Assembly: GCA_016081115.2 (NCBI GenBank)
Contig: JABTTQ020002177.1
Coordinates: 146,443 to 210,442 of the forward strand
Source of the DNA: Rehmannia glutinosa
Taxonomy: Eukaryota > Streptophyta > Magnoliopsida > Lamiales > Orobanchaceae
DNA: 64,000 bases
Direction of reading: 5' to 3'
Shown: positions 11,040-21,870 of the stretch, in pieces
Numbering within the stretch: position 1 is the first letter of the stretch
Layout of the letters: every line of letters starts with the position of its first letter
Position numbers and translations under genes: made by a program
The notes under the pieces: model-generated
Seen by the model: only the letters and a program-made list of their open reading frames with translations
What the model was told of the DNA's origin: nothing
The model's database searches: none

Positions 11040-13369
11040 ATGGCTGCATTCCTCTTCTTTCTCTTCCTTTCTGCAATTAATTCCATAGCAGCTCAACAAA
11101 GATACTCAAATATAAGCCTAGGCTCTTCCCTAACACCCACAACAAACTCATCATGGTTATCACCTTCCGGCCTATATGCTTTCGGATTCTTCTCACAAAA
11201 TAACGCCTCTGCTGTCGGCATCTTCATTGCCGGTATCTCGACGAAAACTGTCGTCTGGACAGCAAACAGAGACAATCCAATGGTTCCCAACGACGTCACT
11301 TTGCAGTTAACTCGGGAAGGACGGCTCATCTTGCAGCAGAGCCAAGGCCAGGACATAGACGTCGTTAATCCCATCGAACGTATTGCGTTTGCCTCGATGC
11401 TCGACAACGGCAACTTCGTGTTGTACAATTCTGATTCCAGGATTATATGGCAGAGCTTTGATATCCCAACAAACACACTTTTGCCAGGTCAGCGCCTATC
11501 GCCTGGAGGAGAGCTTTTCTCCAGTGCCTCAAAAACTGACCGCACGAAAGGGATTTTCAGGCTCAAGATGCAAAGTGATGGGAACCTTGTGCAATACCCT
11601 GTGAATACACCAGATACATATCCATATGCTTACTATTCATCAAGCACAGCTGGATCAGGCGGCAATGTTTCGTTGAACCTGGGAAACGACGGTCGTCTCT
11701 ATTTGCTCAACGGAAGTTCCGGTTTGCAGAATATAACGAGGGGAGGATTACCTACGGAAACAAGTATCTATCTCATGAGAATTGATGTGGATGGAATCTT
11801 CCGACTATATTCTCACTCTTTAAATCGCGAAGATAGCTGGATTATACGATGGTCATCCACGGATGATGTATGCGCCCCGAAAGGTGCATGTGGGCTCAAT
11901 GCATTTTGTGTTCAGATGGATAGAGTTGCTAATTGTTTATGTCTCCCAGGATTTGATTTTGTTCAGTCGGGAAACTGGAGTGCTGGCTGTAGTAGAAATT
12001 TTGTAGCAGAAGGATGTGGGAATAAGGATGATAAGGTGAAGTATCAGATGAGAAGAGTAGACAACACAGCATGGGAAGAAAATACATATGATGCTTTGTA
12101 TACATTGACTGAAGAAAATTGCAGGCAAGCTTGTCTAGATGACTGTAACTGTGAAGCAGCCTTTTTAAAGACGGACGGTGTAGAAAGCAAAGGCTTCCAC
12201 TAAGATTCGGAAGAAGGTCATTGAGTGACTCGAACACTGCTCTCATCAGGGTGAGTACATCTAATGAACCTAACACGAGTGGAATTTTGGGTAATTCCGG
12301 AAAAGAAATCAAGAAAGAGATCCGTTTAGACGTCCTGATCATTGGCATTTCACTTATATTTGTGGGTGCCTTGTTCATGGTGATTTCTTTGATTTACGTT
12401 CGTAGGAAACAAGGAGCTTATAAGAAGATCACACAGTGCCCTGAAGCTAACTTGATTGAGGATGTTGCTTTACGGGCATTTACATATTCAGATATTGCCC
12501 AAGCAACTAATGATTTCAAGGAGGAACTAGGTAAAGGAGCATCGGGCACCGTTTACAAAGGCATCTTACAAAGTAGCCAGAAGGTGGTGGCTGTGAAGAG
12601 ATTAGAGAAGGAATTTGCACAAGGGGAAAGAGAATTCCAAACAGAGATGAAGACGATTGGGAAGACATATCATCGTAATCTAGTACGACTGCTAGGTTAC
12701 TGTCTCAATGGACCTAATAAGCTCTTGGTGTTTGAATATATGAGCAATGGATCCCTTGCGGACATACTTTTCAAATCCGATAAGCGGCCAAGCTGGGAGG
12801 AAAGAACCAAACTTGCTCGAGATATAGCAAGAGGCATTTTATATCTGCACGAAGAGTGTGAGACACAGATTATCCATTGTGATATAAAACCTCAAAACAT
12901 ACTCATGGATGCAAATGGGTGTGCAAAGATATCCGATTTTGGACTTGCGAAGCTATTAAAACAAGATCAGACGAATACCTACACAGGGATCAGAGGGACT
13001 AAAGGCTACGTTGCACCAGAATGGCACCAGAAACAGCCGGTGACAGTCAAAGCAGACGTTTACAGCTACGGAATTGTGCTATTGGAGATTATATGTTGTC
13101 GGAGAAGTGTTGATTGGAAAGTTTCTGAGGATGAGGCAATTCTTGAGGAATGGGTTTACAATTGTTATGAGGCAGGGGAGATTGGAAAACTTGTGGGCGA
13201 TGAGATAGTTGACAATAAAAAACTGGAGAGAATGGTTAAGATTGGGATTTGGTGCATCCAAGACGAGCCGTCTCTTCGTCCATCGATGAAGAAAGTTCTA
13301 CTTATGTTGGAGGGAACTGTGGATATCCCAGTACCACCAAGTCCTACTTGTTTCTTAAGTTCTGTTTAA
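11040..13369 (+). CDS. G-type lectin receptor-like kinase (RLK1/LecRK type), one-base frameshift
   Basis: Intronless gene for a plasma-membrane receptor kinase; members of this family sense extracellular or defence-related cues. The first frame (11040-12203) has a signal peptide (MAAFLFFLFLSAINSIAA), a bulb-lectin domain (about residues 30-150), a Cys-rich EGF-like segment (VCAPKGACG..., about 275-320) and a PAN-like motif (ENCRQACLDDCNCEAAF). The second frame (to 13369) has a membrane helix (DVLIIGISLIFVGALF), then a kinase: GKGASG loop, VAVK lysine, HCD in place of HRD (a non-RD kinase), SDFG, and GTKGYVAPEW. The frames join at a run of five T (12162-12166): after aaagacgga the other frame continues as family-like sequence (CRKQRLPLRFGRRSL) into the kinase. 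One T more would give a product of about 776 residues, the family's usual size. The first-frame tail TDGVESKGFH is out of frame. It is either a recent null allele or an assembly error. Confidence 0.93.
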
Positions 13370-14384
13370 ATCTCTTATTCACATTTCCCTTAGCTAGTTG
13401 ATCATCTTTTGTCACTCCCTAAGACGACAAGTTGAAATATCCAACTTAGGCCATATGGCAGAATGCGAAGCAAAAATTCGTGATCCTATAAATAAATTTT
13501 TGAGTTATGAAGAATAAGGTGTTCCTGAGTGTGGAATTTGAATTTTAAACTACCAGTTTCTTTTTTTTCCATTATTCTTTTTGTCTTGGTAACAATCATA
13601 TATGCACTTTCTATCTTGACAACACTGATAACCATCCAAAGCATGAAAGACTGCTTTTGATGAGAAAGGGAACATACAAGTTGGAAGCAGTTGGCAAATC
13701 ATACATTCAAATAATTAAAGAAAAAAAATCTAACCGGGTAATAAACATTCCAGAAGTGATTGTACAATTCAAACTGCGGTATGGGAATTATCATAAAAAT
13801 CAAGAATAAGAATATTAAATTAAAAGGAAAATAACAGGCAGAAAGAATAAGGATTACAGGTAAGACCAGAATTGCCATGGCACAGGTTAGGGCGATTGGC
13901 AACACATTTAGATTTTTTATCCCCGAATCTTTAACATCAAACACATTATTGACCAAGGATTCAATACATGAAAAAGGGAAAATACTACAAACCCTCATCT
14001 TTATGAATAACATATTTCACCAATACCAATGAAGATAACAGCTTTCTGATGTAGTAATGTCAAATGGAGTAACTGAAGAAAACACAATCATCCACCGTCA
14101 AATTTCAAGAAAAACAGACACTAAATAGCTAAAACCTTTTTCCATACCCCTCAGCTGAGTACATAACGTTGTTCTGCGAATGTTATCTAGTTCCGCAACC
14201 CACAGCTGCTCTTCCAATAATACTACCAATTTTTGTGTTGCCTCTTGTTAACCATTCTCTTCTACATCCAAATGTGTCCACCATTATTACCAGCCACTCA
14301 TCTTTCACCCATCCAGCTTCTTTCTTAGCCTAAAACTGCTATTTGAGTTTTCAATTTTTTGACTCAAAAACAACACAACCTAGG
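13370..14384. other. 3' flank of the kinase gene, no gene seen
   Basis: The first few hundred bases presumably include the kinase 3' UTR. No exon with family resemblance or clear splice sites was found on either strand. Confidence 0.4.
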
Positions 14385-14815
14385 AAACACGGACACTTCT
14401 GTAAGGAAGACGTACCCGTGCCGGATATGTATCCGATACGACACTTTATCAGATACTCCATGAGAACTCCATGAATAATACATATCTATAGTACTCAATT
14501 GAAATAAAATATAAAAATCCGGCCTACACATGAGAGATAATTATTCTATTGATATTATTTTCAGCATATTTTTTGTGTGTATATGTGAGTTATCTATCAC
14601 ACTTCCAATTTGAGTATTTATGAAATTTCAGTTTTTTATGCTTGAAACATTATTTTTTTAATTGTATTTAGTACGTTTATATTTTCAATAATATAAAAAT
14701 ATATAATTATATATGTATATATATATATATACCGTAAGCGTATCCTTAAAATTTCAAAACATAACGTATTCTCGTACCCGTGTCGTATCGTACCCGTATC
14801 CCGTACCCATGTCAG
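14385..14815. repeat. Possible MITE with imperfect ACGGACAC-type ends
   Basis: The left side carries gacgtacccgtgccggat and tatccgatacgacac; the right side, reverse complemented, carries gggtacgggatacgggtacg and gatacgacacgggtacg. The two ends therefore share an inverted vocabulary typical of a common plant repeat containing gtacccgtgtccgatacgac phrases. The interior is AT-rich with a (TA)n near 14718. Exact ends and a target duplication are not clear. Confidence 0.35.
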
Positions 14816-14875
14816 TATTTCATAGAACACAACTATGCCATTATTGACCACCAGAGAGAGAGAGAGAGAAGAGAG

Positions 14876-14985
14876 ATGGATCCAGAACAAGTGTTAGCAC
14901 TTCAAGAGGGAGCAGCTTGTCCTGATTTAATTTGGAAGAAGTTGGTAGAATTTGACCATGCTTGTTTAGATAGGACTCATTGTAG
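14876..14985 (+). CDS. Possible first exon of an unidentified protein
   Basis: The frame begins MDPEQVLALQEGAACPDLIW and reaches a strong splice-donor-like TAG|GTATGT at 14985/14986. If the donor is not used the frame closes at 15009. A GA-rich leader (agagagagag) precedes the ATG, as in many plant 5' UTRs. The text DLIWKKLVEFDHACLDRTHCR is slightly F-box-like, but I do not recognise a family and found no second exon. It lies head-on to the DUF167 gene on the other strand. Treat as a hint only. Confidence 0.25.
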
Positions 14986-15144
14986 GTATGTTTGTAGGGG
15001 GTGGGGGTAAAATTTCTATATTTTTAGTTTTTTTTTTTTTTTTTCCGAAGTCCCAGCACTTTGCTCAAAGTCCAAGTGCTCTGTTCAAATTCTATACAGT
15101 CTTCAGAAACATGTGTATCCCTCATTGAAAGTGATAATAACTTC

Positions 15145-15230
15145 CCCACAGGCATGGCACAGTGGTAACACATAAGATAGATTTAGTGGAGGATCAATAG
15201 TTCGAGCCCTTGTGAGATTTAGTGGATAGA
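15145..15230 (+). mobile_element. Possible tRNA-derived SINE fragment
   Basis: The stretch ggcatggcacagtggtaaca resembles a tRNA A box and agttcgagccc about 45 bp later resembles a B box. It is followed by a short (GATA)n rather than poly(A), and no target duplication was identified, so this may be a fragment or a SINE with a simple-repeat tail. Confidence 0.45.
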
Positions 15231-15426
15231 TAGATAGATGAAATCCCATGTCCAAATGAAGAACACAGGCAGCGTGCGTATTTATGCGTTTCTATTTTTG
15301 CACTCAGAAAGACCAGATGGTGCTCAGAAAATTAGTCAAGCATATTTGTGAGGTTTATTTTATAGAAACAGCAAAGATCATTGTGCTATGCCTTACACAT
15401 ATAACTCACATATCCTAAATATCCTG

Positions 15427-16930
15427 TCACTGGCTCTTTAGAACTGCATTTAGAGCATCAAATACACTCTGTAATGTTACCTCCTCTATTATCACAACCT
15501 TGTCCCTCGACTTGGAGCCAGAACCTATTGAAACTTGCCTTCTTTTCACCCCAATAACCTGTTATCAAGAAATATACAATTATGAATTTATTCCATTGAT
15601 CACAGCTTTGTGTCCTAAGAAGAAAAATGAAGAAGAAATAATTAATTTGCAAAAAGAAGTAACATAATATCTATATCATACAGAGAAGCAGTAAATCAGA
15701 GCTTTCAGCCAATTTATCAATGAGTGCTTTATGATTGATGAAAGTATCAATATTTCTCACAAGCAAGTAATATCTAGGTTACCTTATCAAGAAAAAAAAA
15801 GCCGAAAAGCAATAATAAAGGGGTTGCATACAACTACAGAAAATGGATGAAGCATTCTGTTGATTGAGATGATAATTAACGGGCTAAAACTAGGATGCTT
15901 ATCTGAAGTTCTTGAAGTATATTAGTCCAATCCTGATAACAATTACTCCGGCTGAAACATTACAACAAAAAAACAAATAGAAAGGAAAGAAGAGTATGAA
16001 GAAGCTTCGTTTATAAGATCTCGTGAATCTTGAACTACAAGTTTTGTGAAAAGTAGATTTTTGCAACATTACATAAAATGCATTGAGCGAGTAGCACCAA
16101 GTGCAGACCCTTCCAAGTTTTACCAGTTGTCTAACAAAGAAGAACTTAAAATTATTATCTGGCTATTAATACACTTGCACATCACTACTTCGGCTAGAAC
16201 AGACGGACACAACATAAACAAGGACATCGAAACATAAAGGTTCTTCAATTTCAATGCACATGAGATATATCATTCTCTTCTCAGACTTGGGACAAATATA
16301 TAATAAATAAAAATTGCAGAAAATCCTAAATCTCTTGTTAGTATATTCCAAATTAACTAGAGCAATCCTTACAATACAATTTACATTCATAAACTTTGGG
16401 CACCAATTGACTTGATAATGCTTCAACACACTTATCCACACACAAGATCATTAACTGAAACAAAAAAGAGAAAAGAATATCCACAAACCTCTTCAATGAA
16501 CCAAATCATTCTTTCCAATGGAAAACTTAATTAGCGCATAAACATTTCAATTAAGCATAAGAAAAGAGAATTACGGAGCTAATGTATTCAAGAAGTGCGG
16601 CATTAGCTTCACCGTCTTTAGCCGGAGCATCAATCTGCACTCCCAATGCCTCGTCATTCATATCTGAAAATTTCATCAAAATTTACCAAAAAGAAAAAAA
16701 AAGGTGATCAGAAGGATGTTTAATTACTTAAATCAAAATCTACCCAAAAACAAAAGCCACGGAAACTGATGATTACCGGTGATGGTGGCTTGTCTGGAAC
16801 CGGGCTTGGCGTGGATAGAGATGGCGACGGACGAAGGTGATATAGACCGGATGCACGCCGGGTACTTGACCGGAGACTGAGTTAACTCGGCGGAGCTGGC
16901 CTTCGATCTAGTTTTCTTATTCGGAGCCAT
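15427..16930 (-). CDS. DUF167 / UPF0235 (C15orf40-like) protein, three exons
   Basis: Three exons on the minus strand: 16930-16777, 16663-16575 and 15558-15427, with GT-AG introns (donor gtaatc, acceptor ttttcag; donor gtaatt, acceptor taacag). They join in frame to a 124-residue protein, the size of this family. Exon 1 reads MAPNKKTRSK and then the family core VAISIHAKPGSR; exon 2 has EALGVQIDAPAKDGEANAAL; exon 3 has VKRRQVSIGSGSKSRDKVV and ends in VLKSQ. These are the conserved DUF167 blocks (KPGS; AP..G.AN..L; SGSKSRDK). DUF167 is a small alpha/beta fold found in bacteria, plants and animals, and its biochemical role is not established. No break was seen. It is the best-preserved host gene in the window; a SINE lies about 110 bp upstream of its ATG. 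Confidence 0.93.
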
Positions 16931-17040
16931 TAATGGCCGTCTTTGGGTACTTCCGACGGTTTATTTTTGTAGTACTAGTCTTTCACTCGTGCCGAGGGGC
17001 CTCTGTGAGCCTCTGTTTTGTACTGTTACCATATAAGTAC

Positions 17041-17120
17041 ATTTTTTTTTTGAGTAGGTATCTTGTAGGACTCGCGCCTACACAGACTTAAGTGGTGTTC
17101 TACCACTATACCACTAGTAC
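17041..17120 (-). mobile_element. Short tRNA-derived SINE upstream of the DUF167 gene
   Basis: On the minus strand the sequence reads actagtggtatagtggtaga (A-box-like), then ggcgcgagtcct (B-box-like) and ends ctactcaaaaaaaaaa, a poly(A) tail at 17051-17042. A 5-bp agtac occurs on each side (17036-17040 and 17116-17120), a weak candidate duplication. Same orientation as the neighbouring DUF167 gene and within its likely promoter. Confidence 0.6.
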
Positions 17121-17224
17121 TTGTTGTGTTGTTGTGTAATTTCAGTATAACCATGTATATAAAGTCATTTATAAATACGCCTGGTAAATTGAATAAAAAT
17201 TAAAAACGCCTCTAAATGAAGAAG

Positions 17225-17545
17225 CTAAGAATCGAACCCAAATCTATTAAAAAACATGATATATTATCTCAATAAATGAATACTTATAAAAGTGTTAGTT
17301 TAACTACATTGTATTTATTTTTTATTTTTCCTCTTTTTCGCTCCTAGTTTGTAACTGTATTAAGAAATCTGATATTTTATCTCAACAAACGGATACTTTT
17401 ACTTAGTGTTACTTTAACTATATCATATTTATTTTTTATTTTTCCTTCTTTCCTTCATTTCTAATTTGTGACTATATTAAAAAATATGATATTTTATCTC
17501 AAAGAATAGATACTTTAACGTATAAAATTATTACTTTAATTCTGT
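17225..17545 (+). repeat. ~120-bp minisatellite, left part
   Basis: The unit contains tgatattttatctcaa, gatacttt, gttactttaact, atcatatttattttttattt and a tail like tttgtgactatattaaaaa. About two and a half diverged units are present. The same unit continues at 20662-21010, so the 3-kb element in between has split one array. Confidence 0.7.
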
Positions 17546-17572
17546 TATATATATATATATATATATATATAT

Positions 17573-20500
17573 GATTTGGATTCAGTGAGTCCACATAGAT
17601 TATATGAGTACGTGAGACTAAATCTAGAGCGTTGATTTTAATTTTTAAACGGTTGGGATTAAACAGATTTAATCATTTTTTAATAGATAACTTATTGAAA
17701 AAAAGGACTTTTTGGTAATTTTAATTAATATCAGTTTTTGGGAGGTAAGTTATTTTTGGTAGTGGGCTACAATTTAGGGGACGGTTTTATCTCAATAATA
17801 TCTTACAAATATTTTCTTAACTGAAGAGTCACAATTCTCAAATCATCGTCTCCAACCCTCCTCCCTGTAGAAACCGTCTCCAACCCCCTCTCCCTGCGTA
17901 AATCATGAAAAAAAAAATCGAACTCCTTCTCATCCTTATCCTCGATCGAAAATCAATCTCATTCTATGTCACAAACCTTTCTCCCCCAGCGAAAAACTCA
18001 TCTCCATCTCCATCCCAATCGTTGTGAAAATCCAGCGAATGTGAAAAACAAATTTAAAACCCATCTCCGTATCATCCATTGGTCGAAAATCAAATTTCCA
18101 GTGGAACCAACTCCATCTCCATCACTCCGCCATCTTGAAGTTTCGCACAAGAAGTGGTTAGGAAAACCCCAGTTTTTTTGTAAAAAAACCCCATATTTGA
18201 GGAAAACCCCAAAATCAATGGTGGTTATTCGATGCGGCAAGCGGCACCACGATTGTTCTTCAAGCAACAACAAATTTTCCATCAGGCCGACACCAAATTG
18301 TAGGTAGAGCAATTTTTTTTTTTTTTTTCGTTCTTCAATTTTTTTTTGATAATTTCTTGGTTTTTTTTATTGTTGATGTTTTTGCAAAATATATAAACTA
18401 TAAGTTTTCTATTTTCTTGTTGGTTTTGTTAGGGTATATTGTTTGCGTTTTTCTGTGGGACATTGATAGGGTTGGATAAATTCTGTTCATAAGTGGTAAA
18501 ATTACCAGTTTTTAGTCGATGTAAATTTTTAGTCTGGGAAGTTGTTTTATTGAGGTTTTAAACTGCATATTGTTGTTGATAATTATGCTTATGATTGTTC
18601 TATATTATGCTTACATGTGTTTTATATTATGCTTTCAAAACGGGGGGTAATTAGTATTTTCATGTTTTTTCTAAGTATTGGGAGATTGCTTTAATGAGGC
18701 AAAAAAATGCTTATTGTTGTCAATAATTATGCTTATATCTATTTTTTCTAAGTATTGGATGATTATTTTAATGAGACAAAAAACTGCTTATATATGTTTT
18801 GTATTATGCGTACATATGTTCAAGTATGTGCAAAATGCTTAGGATCTATTGTGTTTTGTTTTTTACTGACTTTATTATTTGAAAAACCAAAGTCTGGGGG
18901 ATTGCTTTAATAAAAGTTTAAAATGCATAATGTTGCTGATAATTTTGCTTATTTATGTTGTATATTATGCTTATGCATGTTTTGTATTATGATTTCAAAC
19001 ATGAAGTAATTAGTATTGCCATGTTTTTTCTAAGTCTGGGGGATTGCCTATTGATGTTTTTCAACTGCTTATTGGTGTTGACAATTACGCTTATGCATGT
19101 GTTATAGTATGCTTACGTTTTATTTGATTTTATGCTTATAAATGTTTTGTCTGTTAATAAATGCTTTTATTAAATGACTAGTGTCTCTTATTTTTGTGTT
19201 AGATTTTCTGTTGAAAATGGCAAAAGAGAGTAAGAAAAGGAAGGCCGCACTATTGACGATCGTGCAAAGGAGAGTAATAAGGAGGTGGGGAAGGATAAGG
19301 GAAAAAGTGGTAGATGGTAGTAAGGGTGTTGAAGAGTCCGAATATCCTAGGTTTTCTGATTAGTGTCGTATTTATTTTTCATCATTTTTAGATATTGTAA
19401 GCATAATTCATTTGTTTTTGTAAGCATAATTCAATTACTTTGTAAGCATAATTCAATAACTTTGTAAGCAATTATTTTCATGGTAATTTATATTGTTAGC
19501 AGAATTCCAATGATTTGTAAGCAGGATTCAATTGCTTTGTAAGCAGAAGTCAATTGGTTTGTAAGCAATTGTTTTCATGGGATTTTATACTGTTAGCAAC
19601 TATGTTCATGTTTTTGTATTCATCCCTTCTTTTGGAGTCATATTTTTGTCATATTTCGGTATCCAGTTTGGAGATGAATCCAACGTTATTTCAATCTGCT
19701 GTTGCGTCACATGTGCAATCCCAATTGATTCAAACAAAAAATAATAATAATTAAGCATTATTTAGAATATGCACAAGCATATAATTATGGACATGTAAGC
19801 AAATGTATAGTCATATCTAAGCAAAGTACTGAGTTAGAACAAATGTGGACGTAATCAAAATTTCTGAATACATACAAGCTAGCAATAGTACATACATAAA
19901 CATTTTCGTCTAACCCAAGCAAAATTCTGGGTTGAAAAAACTAATGATTGAATGAATGAGGAGTCCATATAAAGTATAAGTTTTTTATTTTTTTGCATAA
20001 ATGATATTTTTTATCAAACAAACTATAATTAATCAGAGAGTTTAAAACACAGTAAAAATTAAGCAACATTTGCATACGTGCGAGCAAGTATTTAAGCACC
20101 TATAAGCAACATTCCGATCATATCAAGTATTGTTTTTAAAAAAATAAGGATGAAGAAATGAATTTCTGCATAACATGATAGATTTTGTATATTCGCAAGT
20201 CTGTTCATAATTACAAGCATGTACATAAGCACAAATAAGCAACATGCTAAACACGCATAAGTAACTTGTCTGGGTAAACAAAAAATTGGAATGATGAATC
20301 GAATGTTTTTTTTTAAAAAATGCGAATCAAACTTTAATTGGATTCAGTAAAAATGGATAGTATAAAAAAATTGGAATGATGACTGGGACGATTTCTGCAA
20401 TAAATTCGGTGGATTGTGATTGCAAATTTGATGGCAACTCATCCTATTTTCATGGGATTTACTAGATTTAGCCAACCCCCTTATTTTATATGGACTAATT

Positions 20501-20636
20501 TGCCCCCATTTTGACTTTATCATAAATTTTATTAACATTAATCAGATTTAATAATAATCATCGAAATAGTTAGATCTGTGGCCAGGATTTGGTCTTATGT
20601 ACTCATATAATAGGAGGGTCCTATATAACCCTCCCC
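17573..20636. mobile_element. 3-kb foldback element inserted in a (TA)n tract
   Basis: Flanked by (TA)n at 17545-17572 and 20637-20661. The left end contains tatatgagtacgtgagacta and cagatttaatca; the right end, reverse complemented, contains tatatgagtacataagacca and a diverged taaatctgatta, so the termini are imperfect inverted repeats. The left half (18400-19180) is full of attatgcttat phrases while the right half (19380-20280) is full of the complementary taagcataat / ataagcaac phrases, making the element a large imperfect palindrome. A less AT-rich insert at 17850-18310 and a Lys/Arg-rich frame at 19217-19363 (MAKESKKRKAA) may be captured host sequence. No transposase was seen, so it is non-autonomous. 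Confidence 0.7.
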
Positions 20637-20661
20637 TATATATATATATATATATATATAT

Positions 20662-21010
20662 TGTAATATATTCATTTGTGACTATATTAAAATGTGTTAT
20701 TTTATATCAAAAAACAAATATTTGTACTTATAAAAATATTACTTTAACTCTATCATATTTATTATTCATCTTTCTTTGTATTTATTATTAAAAATTGTAA
20801 TACTTTATTTAAAAACATATAATTTTACTCTTAAAACATGATATTTTGTCTCAAAAAATATATATTTTTACTCATAAAGGTGTTATTTTAACTCTGATAT
20901 ATTTATATTTCCTTCAATGTAATGTAATCATAATCTGTGGCAATATTAAAAAATATGATATTTTATCTAAAATAACCGATATTTTTCTCATAAAACTGTT
21001 ACTTTAACTG
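20662..21010 (+). repeat. ~120-bp minisatellite, right part
   Basis: Continuation of the array at 17225-17545, again with gactatattaaaa, tgatattttgtctcaa, gttactttaactctatc-type phrases, about three diverged units. Confidence 0.7.
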
Positions 21011-21731
21011 AGAAAGAAAAAGCAAAAAAAAAAGCAGCAGGTGCTTTGACCCGCAGACCTGGTCAACAGGATCCGCGTGTCAAATATGTCACGCCCCAAA
21101 CGCGACGCGACGACGATCAACCACTTAAACAGAAATAAACCCAACAGTCTAGAAAAATGATACAACAATCCCAAGTGAAACAGAGTCTAAACCAGCGGAA
21201 AACTACAAGTACGGTACGATTATAAATACATCCCAACAACATCCAAATAACTTACAGTCCAGAACTAGGAAATAAAATACACATCATATCACCAGCTTAA
21301 GTATCAAAGGATCCTACGGCCTTAAGTTATTGTCCAGAATGGCAAGGAGAATAAAAAGAGTCCAACAGCAGTAAAATAAAAGAAAGAAGTCAAGCAACAT
21401 TGATAACAATAGAAAGTAAGTCCAACAGGCGGAGCACGAGAATTCAGTCCATGGTAGGTTCAACATCTTCAACAAAGTCCTCTTCTAAAGGTTAGAAAAC
21501 AGGAGGGGATGAGACAAAAATCTCAGTGGATGGGGTGATCGTGTGCAAGTGTGGCGATATATATAGTTAATGCGAGAAAATCAGTTATATGAAAACGCGT
21601 GAGATATGATGCATGATTTCACACACAGTCCACAAGCGTCGTGATAAATATATTTAAGTAATATACTTATACAATTTTAAGAATATAGTTCGTGGTCACA
21701 CATGCACTATGTGATTCAAGCAAGACAGGAG

Positions 21732-21870
21732 GATTGCGTACGGATTTGTAGCGCCAATCCTATGCAAGACAAGTGGCGGTTGCGTACGGATTTGTAACGC
21801 CAACCAATGCAACACAAGTGGCGGTTGCGTACGGATTTGTAGCGCCAACCAAATTGGTCCGATTAACTAC
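21732..21870 (+). repeat. ~46-bp tandem repeat, three copies
   Basis: The phrase ttgcgtacggatttgta, followed by rcgccaa and acaagtggcg, occurs with unit starts at 21732, 21779 and 21824 (periods 47 and 45 bp). It is inside the 5.8-kb element and much less AT-rich than its surroundings. Confidence 0.85.

Noticed and set aside
11093..11476. 127-residue open frame on the minus strand inside the lectin kinase
   Set aside because: A shadow of a real gene on the other strand; no family resemblance.
13699..14013. 104-residue hydrophobic minus-strand frame
   Set aside because: AT-rich sequence readily gives hydrophobic frames; no homology, no gene context.
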